From: Xanthobacteraceae bacterium
Lineage (GTDB): Bacteria > Pseudomonadota > Alphaproteobacteria > Rhizobiales > Xanthobacteraceae
Length of the DNA stretch: 64,000 bases
Direction: 5' to 3'
Assembly (NCBI GenBank): GCA_019745775.1
Contig: JAIESR010000077.1
Coordinates: 1-64,000 of the forward strand
Shown here: one piece after another, positions 10,991-18,850 of the stretch
Numbering within the stretch: the first letter of the stretch is position 1
Layout: each line of letters begins with the position of its first letter
Program-made: the position numbers and the translations under genes
Notes under the pieces: model-generated
The model's database searches: none
What the model was told of the DNA's origin: nothing
What the model saw: the letters and a program-made list of their open reading frames with translations, nothing else

Positions 10991-11821
10991 ATGATTCGGA
11001 AAGCATTTCTGGTTCCCGCAATCGTCTTGCTGTCGGCCAACATCGGCCCGACGCACGCGGATGACATCAAGGTGGGCGGCACCGGCGCGGCTCAAGGCGT
11101 CTTGCTCCGGCTCAGTGATGAATTCCGCAAGCGCCAGCCGGCACACGATGTCGAGGTCGTTTTCGGGTTGGGAAGCAGTGGCGCGATCGCCGCGGTGGTC
11201 GAAGGCGCGCTGCAATTCTCGTTCAGCGGGCGGGCGCTGAAACCCGAGGAGATCGCGAAAGGATTGGAGTTTGCTCCGATCTTCGACACGCCATTCCTGT
11301 TCGTGACCTCGCATCCCCAACCGCAAGCTCTGAAGAAGTCCGACGTGGTTGCGATCTATGACGGTGTGCTGACAAGATGGCCAGACGGCAAGCCGATCAA
11401 GCCGGTCCTCCGACCGAAGAGTGACGGCGCCACGGTCTTTCTCATTTCCAATTTTTCGGGGATTGAGAAGGCGATGGATAGGCTGCGTCTGCGCCCCGAT
11501 GTGCCGGTGGCGGCGACGGATCAAGACAACACGCAGATTGCCGAAAGGATTCCGAATTCGTTTGCGGGTATAACGCTCGCGCAGTTCGTCACCGAACGCC
11601 CGCGACTTCGGAAGGTTTCGCTCGATGGCATCGAAGCCTCGGTTGAGGCGATGGAAAAGGGGACACATACGCTCAATTTCAGAGTGTACTATGTCATAAA
11701 GTCCAAGCGATCGGTGGCCGTGCAGCGGTTCCTCGAATTCGTGCGCTCGCCGCAGGGTGAAGAGATCGTTCGCGCAAGCGGAGCACGCCCTGTTTCCGCC
11801 AAGACGGCATTGGTGCGGTAG
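10991..11821 (+). CDS. PstS-like periplasmic substrate-binding protein
   Basis: 276 residues from the ATG at 10991 (frame open from 10886). Signal peptide MIRKAFLVPAIVLLSANIGP ending near THA-DD. The mature part has the phosphate/tungstate binding-protein layout: IKVGGTGAAQGVLLRLSDEF, the anion-loop-like GLGSSGAIAAVVEGALQFSF, and the C-terminal FVRSPQGEEIVRASGARPV. No permease or ATPase gene adjoins, so it is an orphan receptor rather than part of a full ABC importer. It is divergent from the chemoreceptor gene at 9418-10839, which suggests a sensing role. Ligand unknown; phosphate, tungstate or molybdate would fit the fold. Confidence 0.78.
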   Translation: MIRKAFLVPAIVLLSANIGPTHADDIKVGGTGAAQGVLLRLSDEFRKRQPAHDVEVVFGLGSSGAIAAVVEGALQFSFSGRALKPEEIAKGLEFAPIFDTPFLFVTSHPQPQALKKSDVVAIYDGVLTRWPDGKPIKPVLRPKSDGATVFLISNFSGIEKAMDRLRLRPDVPVAATDQDNTQIAERIPNSFAGITLAQFVTERPRLRKVSLDGIEASVEAMEKGTHTLNFRVYYVIKSKRSVAVQRFLEFVRSPQGEEIVRASGARPVSAKTALVR

Positions 11822-11860
11822 TCCGCCGGCCAATCAGGGACTCGGACCCGGCAGGTGAAG

Positions 11861-11932
11861 GGCGCGCGGCGTGCCGACCAACGCATCGCGTCGGGCCGCG
11901 GCGACTGCAACCCCGATCGAACTCCCGCCGCG
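11861..11932 (+). pseudogene. Degraded 3' copy of the small membrane protein gene at 9078
   Basis: This 72-base stretch aligns with 9222-9292, the last 23 codons of the 9078 gene. By eye about 60 of 71 positions agree, with one inserted base near 11911. Conceptual residues GARRADQRIASGRGDCNP match DARRADECISSGRRNCNP. The membrane-spanning 5' part is missing and the insertion breaks the frame, so it is a remnant. Confidence 0.6.
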
Positions 11933-12063
11933 CCAGGGCTTGCCGGCTGCGCAAAATGTCCCATGATCCGGGCATGCCGGGTGTGTGGCCGCAGCCCTTC
12001 GTCGAGGTCGAACTCGCCGGAACATCGGCGGAACCGGACATTCGCCCTCGGGAGGGCGCAGCC

Positions 12064-12774
12064 ATGCGTTACGAACTCTATTACTGGCCACAGATCCAGG
12101 GCCGCGGCGAATATGTGCGCCTGGCGCTGGAGGAGGCCGGCGCATCGTACCTCGACGTGGCGCGCCGCCGCGGCGGCGACGAGACGCTGATCGCGCTGAT
12201 GGAAAGCCGGCGCGTACGGCATCCGCCGTTTGCGCCGCCATTCCTCAAGGCCGGTCGGCTGATGATCGCGCAGACCGCGAACATCCTGCAGTATCTCGGG
12301 CCGCGGCACGGCCTGGCGCCGAAGAACCAGCCGGGCGCGTTATGGGTGCACCAGCTCCAGCTCACCATCGCGGATTTGGTGGAGGAGGTGCATCAGACGC
12401 ACCATCCGATCGCGTCCGCGCTCTACTACGAAGACCAGCGCAAGGAGGCGAAACGCTACAGCCGCGAGTTCTGGAAGCGCCGTCCACAGAAATATCTCGG
12501 CTACTTCGAGCGGGTGATCGATCGCGCCGGCGGCGCCTGGCTCACCGGGCGGCGGCTGAGCTATGCCGACTTGTCATTGTTCCAAGTCGTGGAAGGGCTG
12601 CGCTACGCCTTTCCGAACGCCATGCGGCGGCTCGAATCGACAATTCCGCATGTGATCGCCGTGCGTGACGCGGTGGCCGCGCGTCCGCGGATCGCCGCCT
12701 ACCTCGCTTCGCCACGGCGTATCGCGTTCAACGAAGACGGGATTTTCCGCCGCTACAACGAGCTCGATTCTTAG
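12064..12774 (+). CDS. Glutathione S-transferase-like protein
   Basis: 236 residues from the ATG at 12064, with GGGAGG 9-14 bases before it (frame open from 11956). The N-terminus YELYYWPQIQGRGEYVRLAL matches the Sigma/Mu-type GST start, including the catalytic-position Tyr and the GRGE turn. A thioredoxin-fold half is followed by an all-helical domain with WLTGRRLSYADLSLFQVVEG, the usual N-capping box region. The loop expected to bind the glutathione gamma-glutamyl group reads LMIAQTANILQYLG, close to QS-AI in canonical enzymes. Substrate unknown. Stands alone between the PBP gene and a convergent SET-domain gene. Confidence 0.85.
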   Translation: MRYELYYWPQIQGRGEYVRLALEEAGASYLDVARRRGGDETLIALMESRRVRHPPFAPPFLKAGRLMIAQTANILQYLGPRHGLAPKNQPGALWVHQLQLTIADLVEEVHQTHHPIASALYYEDQRKEAKRYSREFWKRRPQKYLGYFERVIDRAGGAWLTGRRLSYADLSLFQVVEGLRYAFPNAMRRLESTIPHVIAVRDAVAARPRIAAYLASPRRIAFNEDGIFRRYNELDS

Positions 12775-12844
12775 GCAGCGATATTGTTCGCCGAGAGAGC
12801 GCCGCGAGATTTGTGGGGGGCGGCTCGGCTTGCGGCACCGCCGG

Positions 12845-13255
12845 TCACTTGTCGCGACACGCCGCGCATCGGCAGCCGGACTTGAAGAACAGCGCCACGT
12901 ATTCGCGGCCGTAGTCGTAGGTGATTTCCTCGCCCGGCAGGATGCGCCGGATCGCCTTGAGGAAGATCTTGCCGCGGATCAGCACCGATTCCGCGTTCGG
13001 CCTGCAGGCGTGGTTGGCGTAGCGGCCCATGTTGTCGCGGCCGGCGCCGTCGATCGTCCAGCGCGCGCTGATCTCGAACATGTATTTGCTGCGGCCGGCG
13101 CGCTCGCGCGCGTGCGCCACGGGCGTCGGGATGCGCGGGCCGGAATATTCTACGATCAGCGTATGCTTTCGGATCGGCGCGGTCGCGAACAGGCCGAGCC
13201 CGGTATGCGAGCGGCCGACGCGGTAGGGCTTGGTATCGCCTGGCATGGGGTTCAT
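12845..13255 (-). CDS. SET-domain protein, probable lysine methyltransferase
   Basis: 136 residues from the ATG at 13255 (frame open to 13366). Almost the whole chain is a SET domain: GRSHTGLGLFATAPIRKHTL (14-33), EYSGPRI, the AdoMet motif NHACRPNA (81-88), GEEITYDYG (108-116), and a post-SET cysteine cluster CRCAAC (129-134). SET enzymes move a methyl group from AdoMet to protein lysine. Free-standing bacterial versions of this size are known but their targets mostly are not. The 13297 gene is divergent, with 41 bases between starts. No host histone-like substrate or secretion signal is evident here. Confidence 0.85.
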   Translation of the reverse strand: MNPMPGDTKPYRVGRSHTGLGLFATAPIRKHTLIVEYSGPRIPTPVAHARERAGRSKYMFEISARWTIDGAGRDNMGRYANHACRPNAESVLIRGKIFLKAIRRILPGEEITYDYGREYVALFFKSGCRCAACRDK

Positions 13256-13296
13256 TTCGAGCGCAAGATCGTAGCGGTTGGCAGGGTGGGTGCAAC

Positions 13297-14388
13297 ATGG
13301 ACGATACGATTTCCGCAATCGACACGATCGCGTTGCGCATTCCGCTGGACATCTGGGCGCCGGCACCGATGTCGCAGGGTGTGCCGCGCACGCATGTCGA
13401 GTGTCTCTATATACGCGTCGCCACCGCTTCCGGCCTGGTGGGCTGGGGCGAGTCGTTCGGCACCGCGCGTCCCATGGTGATTGCGGCGTTCGACCACTGG
13501 ATCCGGCGCCTCGCGGTCGGGCAGAGCGCCGTCGACGGCCAACTTGTCCCGCGGCTCGAACGCATGCTGCTCTCGATGAGCCGCGCCGGGCCGCTGCTCA
13601 ACGCGCTCGCCGGCCTCGACATCGCGCTCTGGGACATCCGCGGCAAGCGCGAGGGCGTGTCCGTATCGACGCTGCTTGGCGGCGCCAGGCGCACGCATGT
13701 CGAATGCTATGCCTCGCTGCTGCAATATTACGGCAATGCCGAGCATCTGAAGCGCAACACCGAGCGCGCGCTCGAGCGCGGCTATAGGCACATCAAGCTG
13801 CATGAGCGCACGCCCGAGGCGGTCGCGATCGCGCGCGGCGCCGCCGGTGCCGGCGTTCCGCTGATGGTCGACACCAACTGCGCGTGGACGCCGGCCGAAG
13901 CGGAAGCAGCGGTGGCGGCGATGGCGCCCTCAAAGCCGTTCTGGGTCGAGGAGCCGATCTATCCGCCCGAGGATTTGGCGGCGCTCGCAAGATTGCGGTC
14001 GGCGACCGGCATTGCCATGGGGGTGGGGGAGAACACCAGCAGCCTGACCGACTTCCGCAACATCGTCACCATCGGCCGGGCCGACTACGTGCAGCCGAGC
14101 CTCGTCAAGATCGGCATCACGACCATGGCGACGGTGGCCGACGAGGTCGAGCGGCTGGGCGCCGTCTGTACGCCCAACGCGTTTTATCTGGGTCCGGCCT
14201 ATCTCGCGGCGCTGCACTGCGTCGCCGCGAAGGAGAAAACCTCGCCGCTCGAGCGCATGTTCGCCGATTTCGGCTTCACGCCGTTCGCCAGGACGGTGCC
14301 GGTGATCGACGGCGGCATCGAAGTGCCCGGCGGTCCCGGCCTCGGCGCCGATCCCGAGGACGAGCTGATTGCTCGATTTAAGGTGTGA
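13297..14388 (+). CDS. Enolase-superfamily (mandelate racemase/muconate lactonizing) enzyme
   Basis: 363 residues: N-terminal capping domain (1-125) and (beta/alpha)7-beta barrel. Metal ligands are visible as Asp192 (MVDTNCAW), Glu218 (WVEEPIYPPED) and Glu245 (GVGEN). The usual KxK on strand 2 reads K167-L-H169. The Asp of the MR-type His-Asp dyad is replaced in QPS (Ser268), and the usual PH motif is PN (CTPNAFYLGP). Thus the fold and Mg site are intact, but the acid/base set differs from mandelate racemase. Members act on sugar acids, tartrate, muconates and similar carboxylates. The substrate here cannot be told. Divergent from the SET-domain gene. Confidence 0.85.
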   Translation: MDDTISAIDTIALRIPLDIWAPAPMSQGVPRTHVECLYIRVATASGLVGWGESFGTARPMVIAAFDHWIRRLAVGQSAVDGQLVPRLERMLLSMSRAGPLLNALAGLDIALWDIRGKREGVSVSTLLGGARRTHVECYASLLQYYGNAEHLKRNTERALERGYRHIKLHERTPEAVAIARGAAGAGVPLMVDTNCAWTPAEAEAAVAAMAPSKPFWVEEPIYPPEDLAALARLRSATGIAMGVGENTSSLTDFRNIVTIGRADYVQPSLVKIGITTMATVADEVERLGAVCTPNAFYLGPAYLAALHCVAAKEKTSPLERMFADFGFTPFARTVPVIDGGIEVPGGPGLGADPEDELIARFKV

Positions 14389-14446
14389 GCGGCCATGCGA
14401 CGAACAGCCAAAGGAACGCGGGTTGTGGGTTCGCCGTTAGGACGAC

Positions 14447-14929
14447 ATGCCGACGCGCATGATCATGCTATTGCTGGTGGCAGCCTCGTCCTGGGTTTCG
14501 CCCTCGTGGGCGCAGGAACGCTGGACCACGTACACCGACAACCGCGGCACCCGGATCGAATATCCGCAAGACATCTTTTCGGAACGGGTCGGGACCCAAG
14601 GCGGCGGCGAGGTGTTCGCCACCCGTGACGGCCGTGCCCGCCTGCATCTGTTCTCGATGGAAAATCCGAAGCGGCTGTCTCCCCGGGAGTTCCTGCGCAG
14701 CTATTTCCCTGCTTCGAGGTCGACGCTGACCTATGATCGCGTGGCGCGCGCCTTCTTCGCCATGTCGACGCGCCGCGACGGCATGATCGTCTACTTGCGA
14801 TGCAACTTTTCGTCCGTGCGCGGCGGCATGCTGCACTGCGCCGACATCAGATATCCGATCAATGAAAAGCGGAACTGGGATGGCATCGTGACACGCATCA
14901 GCCGCTCGGTGCGGCCGTTGCCCATGTGA
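14447..14929 (+). CDS. Secreted protein of unknown function
   Basis: 160 residues. A signal peptide (about 1-22, ending SWAQE) is followed by one compact domain with DNRGTRIEYPQDIFSERVG, ATRDGRARLHLFS, and a two-cysteine part (YLRCNFSSVRGGMLHCADIRY). The pattern resembles short periplasmic proteins common in Bradyrhizobium-type genomes, but no named family was recognised. AGGA lies just before the ATG. It stands alone, 58 bases after the enolase-superfamily gene. Confidence 0.7.
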   Translation: MPTRMIMLLLVAASSWVSPSWAQERWTTYTDNRGTRIEYPQDIFSERVGTQGGGEVFATRDGRARLHLFSMENPKRLSPREFLRSYFPASRSTLTYDRVARAFFAMSTRRDGMIVYLRCNFSSVRGGMLHCADIRYPINEKRNWDGIVTRISRSVRPLPM

Positions 14930-15041
14930 CGAAGGTGAACCGCTATTCAGGCATCGAAGGCCGGCGCCGCGTTCGTGGAACATTGCGCTCCGCTCGTCGT
15001 TCATCCTCCGCTCAATGAAACCCCCTTCGGAGGTAACGGAA

Positions 15042-15272
15042 ATGATCAAGTTGATTTCGACGGCCGCGGTTGTGGCGGCGCTCACGGCGCCGGCGTTCGC
15101 GCAGGGAACTTTCTACATCGTGCAGGACACCAAGACCAAGCAGTGCACGGTGGTGAAGGAACGTCCGACAACGACGACGATGGTCGTCGTCGGCGACTCC
15201 GGCAAGGTCTACACGACGGAAGCCGAAGCGCGGGGCGCGATCAAGACCATCAAGGTCTGCGAGACGCGCTGA
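15042..15272 (+). CDS. Small secreted protein, function unknown
   Basis: 76 residues with a signal peptide (MIKLISTAAVVAALTAPAFA, then QG). The mature 56 residues hold two cysteines (KQCTVV and KVCETR) and a threonine-rich turn. Strong ribosome site GGAGGT 9 bases before the ATG at 15042. The frame opens at 15015, but that leader has no signal-peptide character. Similar small secreted proteins are frequent in this bacterial group and lack assigned roles. A perfect hairpin follows at 15292. Confidence 0.7.
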   Translation: MIKLISTAAVVAALTAPAFAQGTFYIVQDTKTKQCTVVKERPTTTTMVVVGDSGKVYTTEAEARGAIKTIKVCETR

Positions 15273-15291
15273 AGTTCCGGTTCCACAGTCG

Positions 15292-15327
15292 GCAATAAGC
15301 CCCGGCCGCAAGGCCGGGGCTTATTGC
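15292..15327. terminator. Perfect 16-bp stem hairpin after the small secreted-protein gene
   Basis: Stem arms GCAATAAGCCCCGGCC and GGCCGGGGCTTATTGC pair without mismatch around a GCAA loop, 20 bases past the stop. No T-run follows, so it may terminate by another route or protect the transcript end. Confidence 0.7.
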
Positions 15328-15530
15328 ATCGACTATTGTCGCGTACAGCGGAACGATTCGACGGCTGCGCCATTGCACCGGAGGACGATTAGTGACCGCT
15401 GATCATCGGATGCATCGTCACGGATGTTTCAGCGCCCCCATGATCGACGCACGGGGACACACACCCGAGTGAGCCCGGACGGGTGACTCGGCAAGAACGC
15501 GGAGTCCCGTCCGCAAGGAGGTCAAATAAC

Positions 15531-16220
15531 ATGACAAACAAGATTGCTCGAAAACTCGCTGCGTCGACCGCAGCCGGCGCATTGGGCGTGTTGCTCATCG
15601 CAGCGCCGGCGCTTGCCCAAGGCCAGGGCCGTGACGGCCCGCAAGCCGGTGTGTCTGCCGGCGCTGGTGGCGAGATGCGCGGCGGCGGCCAGATGCGTGG
15701 CGGCGGCGAAATGCGCGGCGGCCAGATGCGTGGTGGCGGTGAAATGCGTGGCAATGGCGGGGCCCGGGTCGATGCCGGCTCGCGCTCGAACCTGCGCGCG
15801 CAAGGCAATGTCCGGATCCGTGATGACGTCCGCGTGCAAGGCCGCCGCGACGGCAGCCGCGCAGACGTGAGAATCCGCGACCGCGGCGACGCGAACATCC
15901 GGGCAGGCTTCCGCTCCGACCGGCACGTGGCCTGGCACGGCGACTGGCGCGGCGGCGATCGCTGGCGCTATCGCAATCGCGGCACGTCGGTGAGCATCGG
16001 CTTCGGCTTCTCCGAACCGTACTATGGTTATGATGACGGCTACTATGCATACGGCGCGGCCGAGCCGTACGCGTATCGCGGTTACCGCAATGCGTATCAT
16101 GGCAGCGGATACTACAGCTATGCCGCAACGCCGGGGTGCACGTGCGCGCCGGGTGGTGCCCATGTCGGCTGGAATAATCCCGGCTGGGGCGGCCACAGCT
16201 GGGGCTTTGCAGCCTGGTAG
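15531..16220 (+). CDS. Secreted low-complexity Gly/Arg/Tyr-rich protein
   Basis: 229 residues from the ATG at 15531 behind AAGGAGGT. Signal peptide about 1-31 (ending PALAQGQ). Then come short tandem units of the type MRGGGQ / MRGGGE (about residues 46-75), an Arg/Asp-rich stretch with repeated VRIRD and VQGRRDGSR, and a Tyr-rich tail (YYGYDDGYYAYG). No enzyme motif. Such proteins are probably envelope or extracellular-matrix material. The repeat array is only about ten units and imperfect. Stands alone, followed by a strong terminator. Confidence 0.7.
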   Translation: MTNKIARKLAASTAAGALGVLLIAAPALAQGQGRDGPQAGVSAGAGGEMRGGGQMRGGGEMRGGQMRGGGEMRGNGGARVDAGSRSNLRAQGNVRIRDDVRVQGRRDGSRADVRIRDRGDANIRAGFRSDRHVAWHGDWRGGDRWRYRNRGTSVSIGFGFSEPYYGYDDGYYAYGAAEPYAYRGYRNAYHGSGYYSYAATPGCTCAPGGAHVGWNNPGWGGHSWGFAAW

Positions 16221-16250
16221 GTCATTCTAACGCCAGCAAACGACGGGAGG

Positions 16251-16275
16251 CCGGGCGGTACCACCGCCCGGTTTT
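16251..16275. terminator. Rho-independent terminator
   Basis: Hairpin CCGGGCGGT-ACC-ACCGCCCGG followed by TTTTC, 30 bases after the 15531-16220 stop. The convergent gene at 16291-16755 ends just beyond, so the stem may serve both directions. Confidence 0.75.
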
Positions 16276-16290
16276 CTGTTTGAGCAGCTA

Positions 16291-16755
16291 TCAGCGATAC
16301 CAGCTACCGCCAAAGAACGAGTGCCCGCCCCACCAGTTGTGCGCATAGGCACGCTCGACATCCCGTCGCGGTGCCCGTGCCACCGGGCGCTTCGGCTTAA
16401 CGGCTTTCGGCGTCGCTTGCGCATCGGCCCGTGCATGGGCTTGAGCACGGGCCTGAGTGGCAGCGGGCTCGTCGGCAGTGGTGTTTGCCACCAGGACCGG
16501 CCGCAGGCCCTGGAGCTCATTCTCCCGTGCCGCCATCGCGATCGCCGATTGCTCGACGTCCACTGAGGGCGCTTGGGGTGTCACGCGGAGAATGACGGGG
16601 CTATTGTGCTCAGCCAGGTCGAACGGGACGTTAACCAGTACCGTCGGCTGCATCAGCCAGTACATCAGCGTTCCGAAGCCGGCCATCATCGCGACGGCCG
16701 CCGACAGCGCCGCTAGCAGCGCGGCGTCGCTTGATGGCGGATCGGGCTGAAGCAT
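16291..16755 (-). CDS. Membrane-anchored protein of unknown function
   Basis: 154 residues with one membrane helix near the N-terminus (about 12-34, LLAALSAAVAMMAGFGTLMY). The extracytoplasmic part first has a small hydrophobic domain (PTVLVNVPFDLAEHN), then a long Ala/Arg/Lys/Pro-rich linker (about 95-135), and ends in HNWWGGHSFFGGSWYR. No family recognised. The linker composition suggests a flexible spacer through the cell wall. Single gene, convergent with 15531-16220. Confidence 0.55.
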   Translation of the reverse strand: MLQPDPPSSDAALLAALSAAVAMMAGFGTLMYWLMQPTVLVNVPFDLAEHNSPVILRVTPQAPSVDVEQSAIAMAARENELQGLRPVLVANTTADEPAATQARAQAHARADAQATPKAVKPKRPVARAPRRDVERAYAHNWWGGHSFFGGSWYR

Positions 16756-17004
16756 GCCCAGGAACGCGCCATGGGGAGAAGTGTTCCACGACCGAGCAAT
16801 AATGAGCGCTTGGCGCCGACCCGCCGGACCGGCTTACCTTCAATTCAAGGTATGGACGTGCCCGTTCGCTTTATGGCGTCGGTGGCGGTAGGTTTGTGTC
16901 ACGGGTAGTACTGAGGCCGTTGCCGTCGCACGGCGTGGAACTCCCCTGGCGCGAATACGAAATGGAAACCTTGCGCCTGCGGCCGCACATCCCTGGCGTG
17001 GGCC

Positions 17005-17983
17005 CTATAACGCCAGCCGATTGGCGAACAGCCGCTGCGCATTGCCGCCGAAGATCCTGTCCTTGTCGGCGGCCGGCAAATCGAGTGCCTCGATATAGGA
17101 CGGGTCGGCGATGATGTAGGGATAGTCGGTCCCGAACATGAAGCGGCCGATGCCGATCTCGCCGACCGCCATCTCGATGAACGATTTCGAGAACGCGCAG
17201 GTGTCGTAATAGAGGTTCTCGCGTGCGAACGCGCTCGGTGGCCGCGTGATGTGCTCGCGGCATTCGTGGAACAGCTGGAAACCGTGGTCGAGCCGCTCCA
17301 GGAGCCCGATGAAGGCCGAGCCGGTGTGCGCGACGATGAACGCGAGCGTCGGGTGCCGCTCGAACACACCGCCATAGATCATCCGCGTCACGCAGAGCGT
17401 GGTGTCGAACGGAAAGCCGACGCGGATCGGCAGCGCGTAGTTCGGCAGATGCTCGGCGAAGGTCGGCAGCATCGGATGCTCGGAGACCGGCAGGCCGAGC
17501 GCGGCGATCCGCGCCCACACCGGCTCGAGCCGGCGGTCGTCGAGCGCGACGCCGTCGAAATTCGAGCCGACGCCGATGCCGACCACCCCGGGCGCGTCCT
17601 TGATGCGCTCCAGCTCGATCAGCGATGCATCGACGTCTGGCAGGGGCAGCGTCGCGAAGCCGCGCACCCGGTCGGGGTTGCGCTGGTAGCGCGCGGCGAT
17701 CGAATCGTTGAGGCGGCGCGCAAGGTCGATGCGCGTCTTCGGCTCGAACACATAGACGCTCGGCGTGTTCATCGACAGGATCGAGATGTCGATGCCCTTC
17801 CTGTCCATCTCGCGGATCAGGTGGTCGGGGTCGAACATCTCCGGGCGGAACGGCAGCCAGGTCTTGCCGTCCTTGAGCAGATAGCTGAAGCGGTCCGGGC
17901 TGGTCTTGACGGTCACGCCGGGCAGCGCGCAGCGCATCGAAGAAGATCGCCTCGATCTGATGCGAATGGACGTCGATTTTCAT
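17005..17983 (-). CDS. ACMSD-type metal-dependent amidohydrolase, frameshifted near the 5' end
   Basis: The main frame (17937 down to 17005, 310 residues) is a good amidohydrolase-2 family protein: VSEHPMLPTFAEHL, FIVAHTGSAFIGLLERL and FGTDYPYIIADP supply the later metal and base residues. The proper start MKIDVHSHQIEAIFFDAL, with the HxH metal pair, is in another frame beginning at 17983. The two join near 17930-17945. Without that shift the product lacks its first two metal ligands. Relatives decarboxylate aminocarboxymuconate semialdehyde or hydroxybenzoates. Either a real loss-of-function mutation or a one-base sequence error. No partner genes of a pathway adjoin. Confidence 0.75.
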
Positions 17984-18156
17984 GCGTATTGCTTGTGCGC
18001 CGTTGACGATCGTCGTCGAATCGTTCGGAGGATTGCGAGGACAGCGGGTGTAACGCGTCTGTCTAGCACCATTTCGCCATCATTGCGCGCCCCGACTTGC
18101 GGGTACAGCCCGACCTGTCGATTCGTGTGAAGAGAGGAAGAGAGGACGAGGCCGTG

Positions 18157-18669
18157 ATGAATACACCGATCGATCGTGGCCTGATGAATCGCCGCTTCAT
18201 GAACCGCGCGCTGGCGATGCAGGCCGTGCTGGTGGCGGCGTCCGCCATGGCGTTTGCCGCGGCCGCGGAGACGGCGTCGCCGCAAAGCTTCGTCGAAGGC
18301 ATCTACAAGCATTATCTCGGCAAGGAGTCGAACGGACTCCCGCTCTCGAGCGACGCCGTGATCCGCCGCTACTTCGCGCCGCCGCTTGCCGAAGCCATCA
18401 TCAAGGATTTCGCCGCCGCGGCCAAAGCCGGCGAGGTGCCCCTGCTCAACGGCGACCCGTTCGTCGATGCGCAGGACTGGGAGATTGCGAGCCTCGAGAC
18501 CGCGGTGAAATCGACCGGCGCCAACACCGCGATTGCGACCGTGTCGTTCACGATGTTCATGGAGCCGCGCACCGTGACGCTCGCGCTCGTCACCACGCCG
18601 GCGGGCTGGCGCATCGGCGACATCCGCTGGCCCAGGGGCTCGCTGCGGGCGGTCTACAAGCTGAAATAG
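18157..18669 (+). CDS. Secreted DUF3828-like protein
   Basis: 170 residues from the ATG at 18157. A later ATG at 18184 or 18199 would give a tighter signal peptide (LAMQAVLVAASAMAFAAA-AE). The mature domain starts SPQSFVEGIYKHYLGKES and has YFAPPLAEAIIKDFAAA, VDAQDWEI and a closing GWRIGDIRWPRGSLRAVYKL. This is the layout of DUF3828 periplasmic proteins, which resemble NTF2-like folds. Function unknown. Single gene, divergent from the amidohydrolase. Confidence 0.72.
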   Translation: MNTPIDRGLMNRRFMNRALAMQAVLVAASAMAFAAAAETASPQSFVEGIYKHYLGKESNGLPLSSDAVIRRYFAPPLAEAIIKDFAAAAKAGEVPLLNGDPFVDAQDWEIASLETAVKSTGANTAIATVSFTMFMEPRTVTLALVTTPAGWRIGDIRWPRGSLRAVYKLK

Positions 18670-18770
18670 AACGGTCCCTGCGTCGCCCTTGATGCCGCAT
18701 GGGCCTGCTGCTTGCGCGTGTGCCGGCTGCCCTGTTGCAACTGGATCACACTCGTCCCGGATTCGTTCGG

Positions 18771-18776
18771 TATAAT
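18771..18776 (+). promoter_or_regulatory. Possible -10 element (TATAAT) before the outer-membrane barrel gene
   Basis: A perfect TATAAT hexamer lies 75 bases before the ATG at 18851. At 17-base spacing the -35 position reads ACACTC, a poor match, so this is only a candidate. Confidence 0.3.
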
Positions 18777-18850
18777 CGTTGCCCATCCGGCGATCTTGTG
18801 TACAAAGCCCCGCGATTCAACGTAATTTTCATGGAATTAGGGGGCTTGCC

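Noticed and set aside
15660-15760. MRGGGQ/MRGGGE repeats as a possible DNA repeat array
   Set aside because: The repetition follows the protein frame with changing third bases, so it is a coding repeat and not a CRISPR or satellite array.
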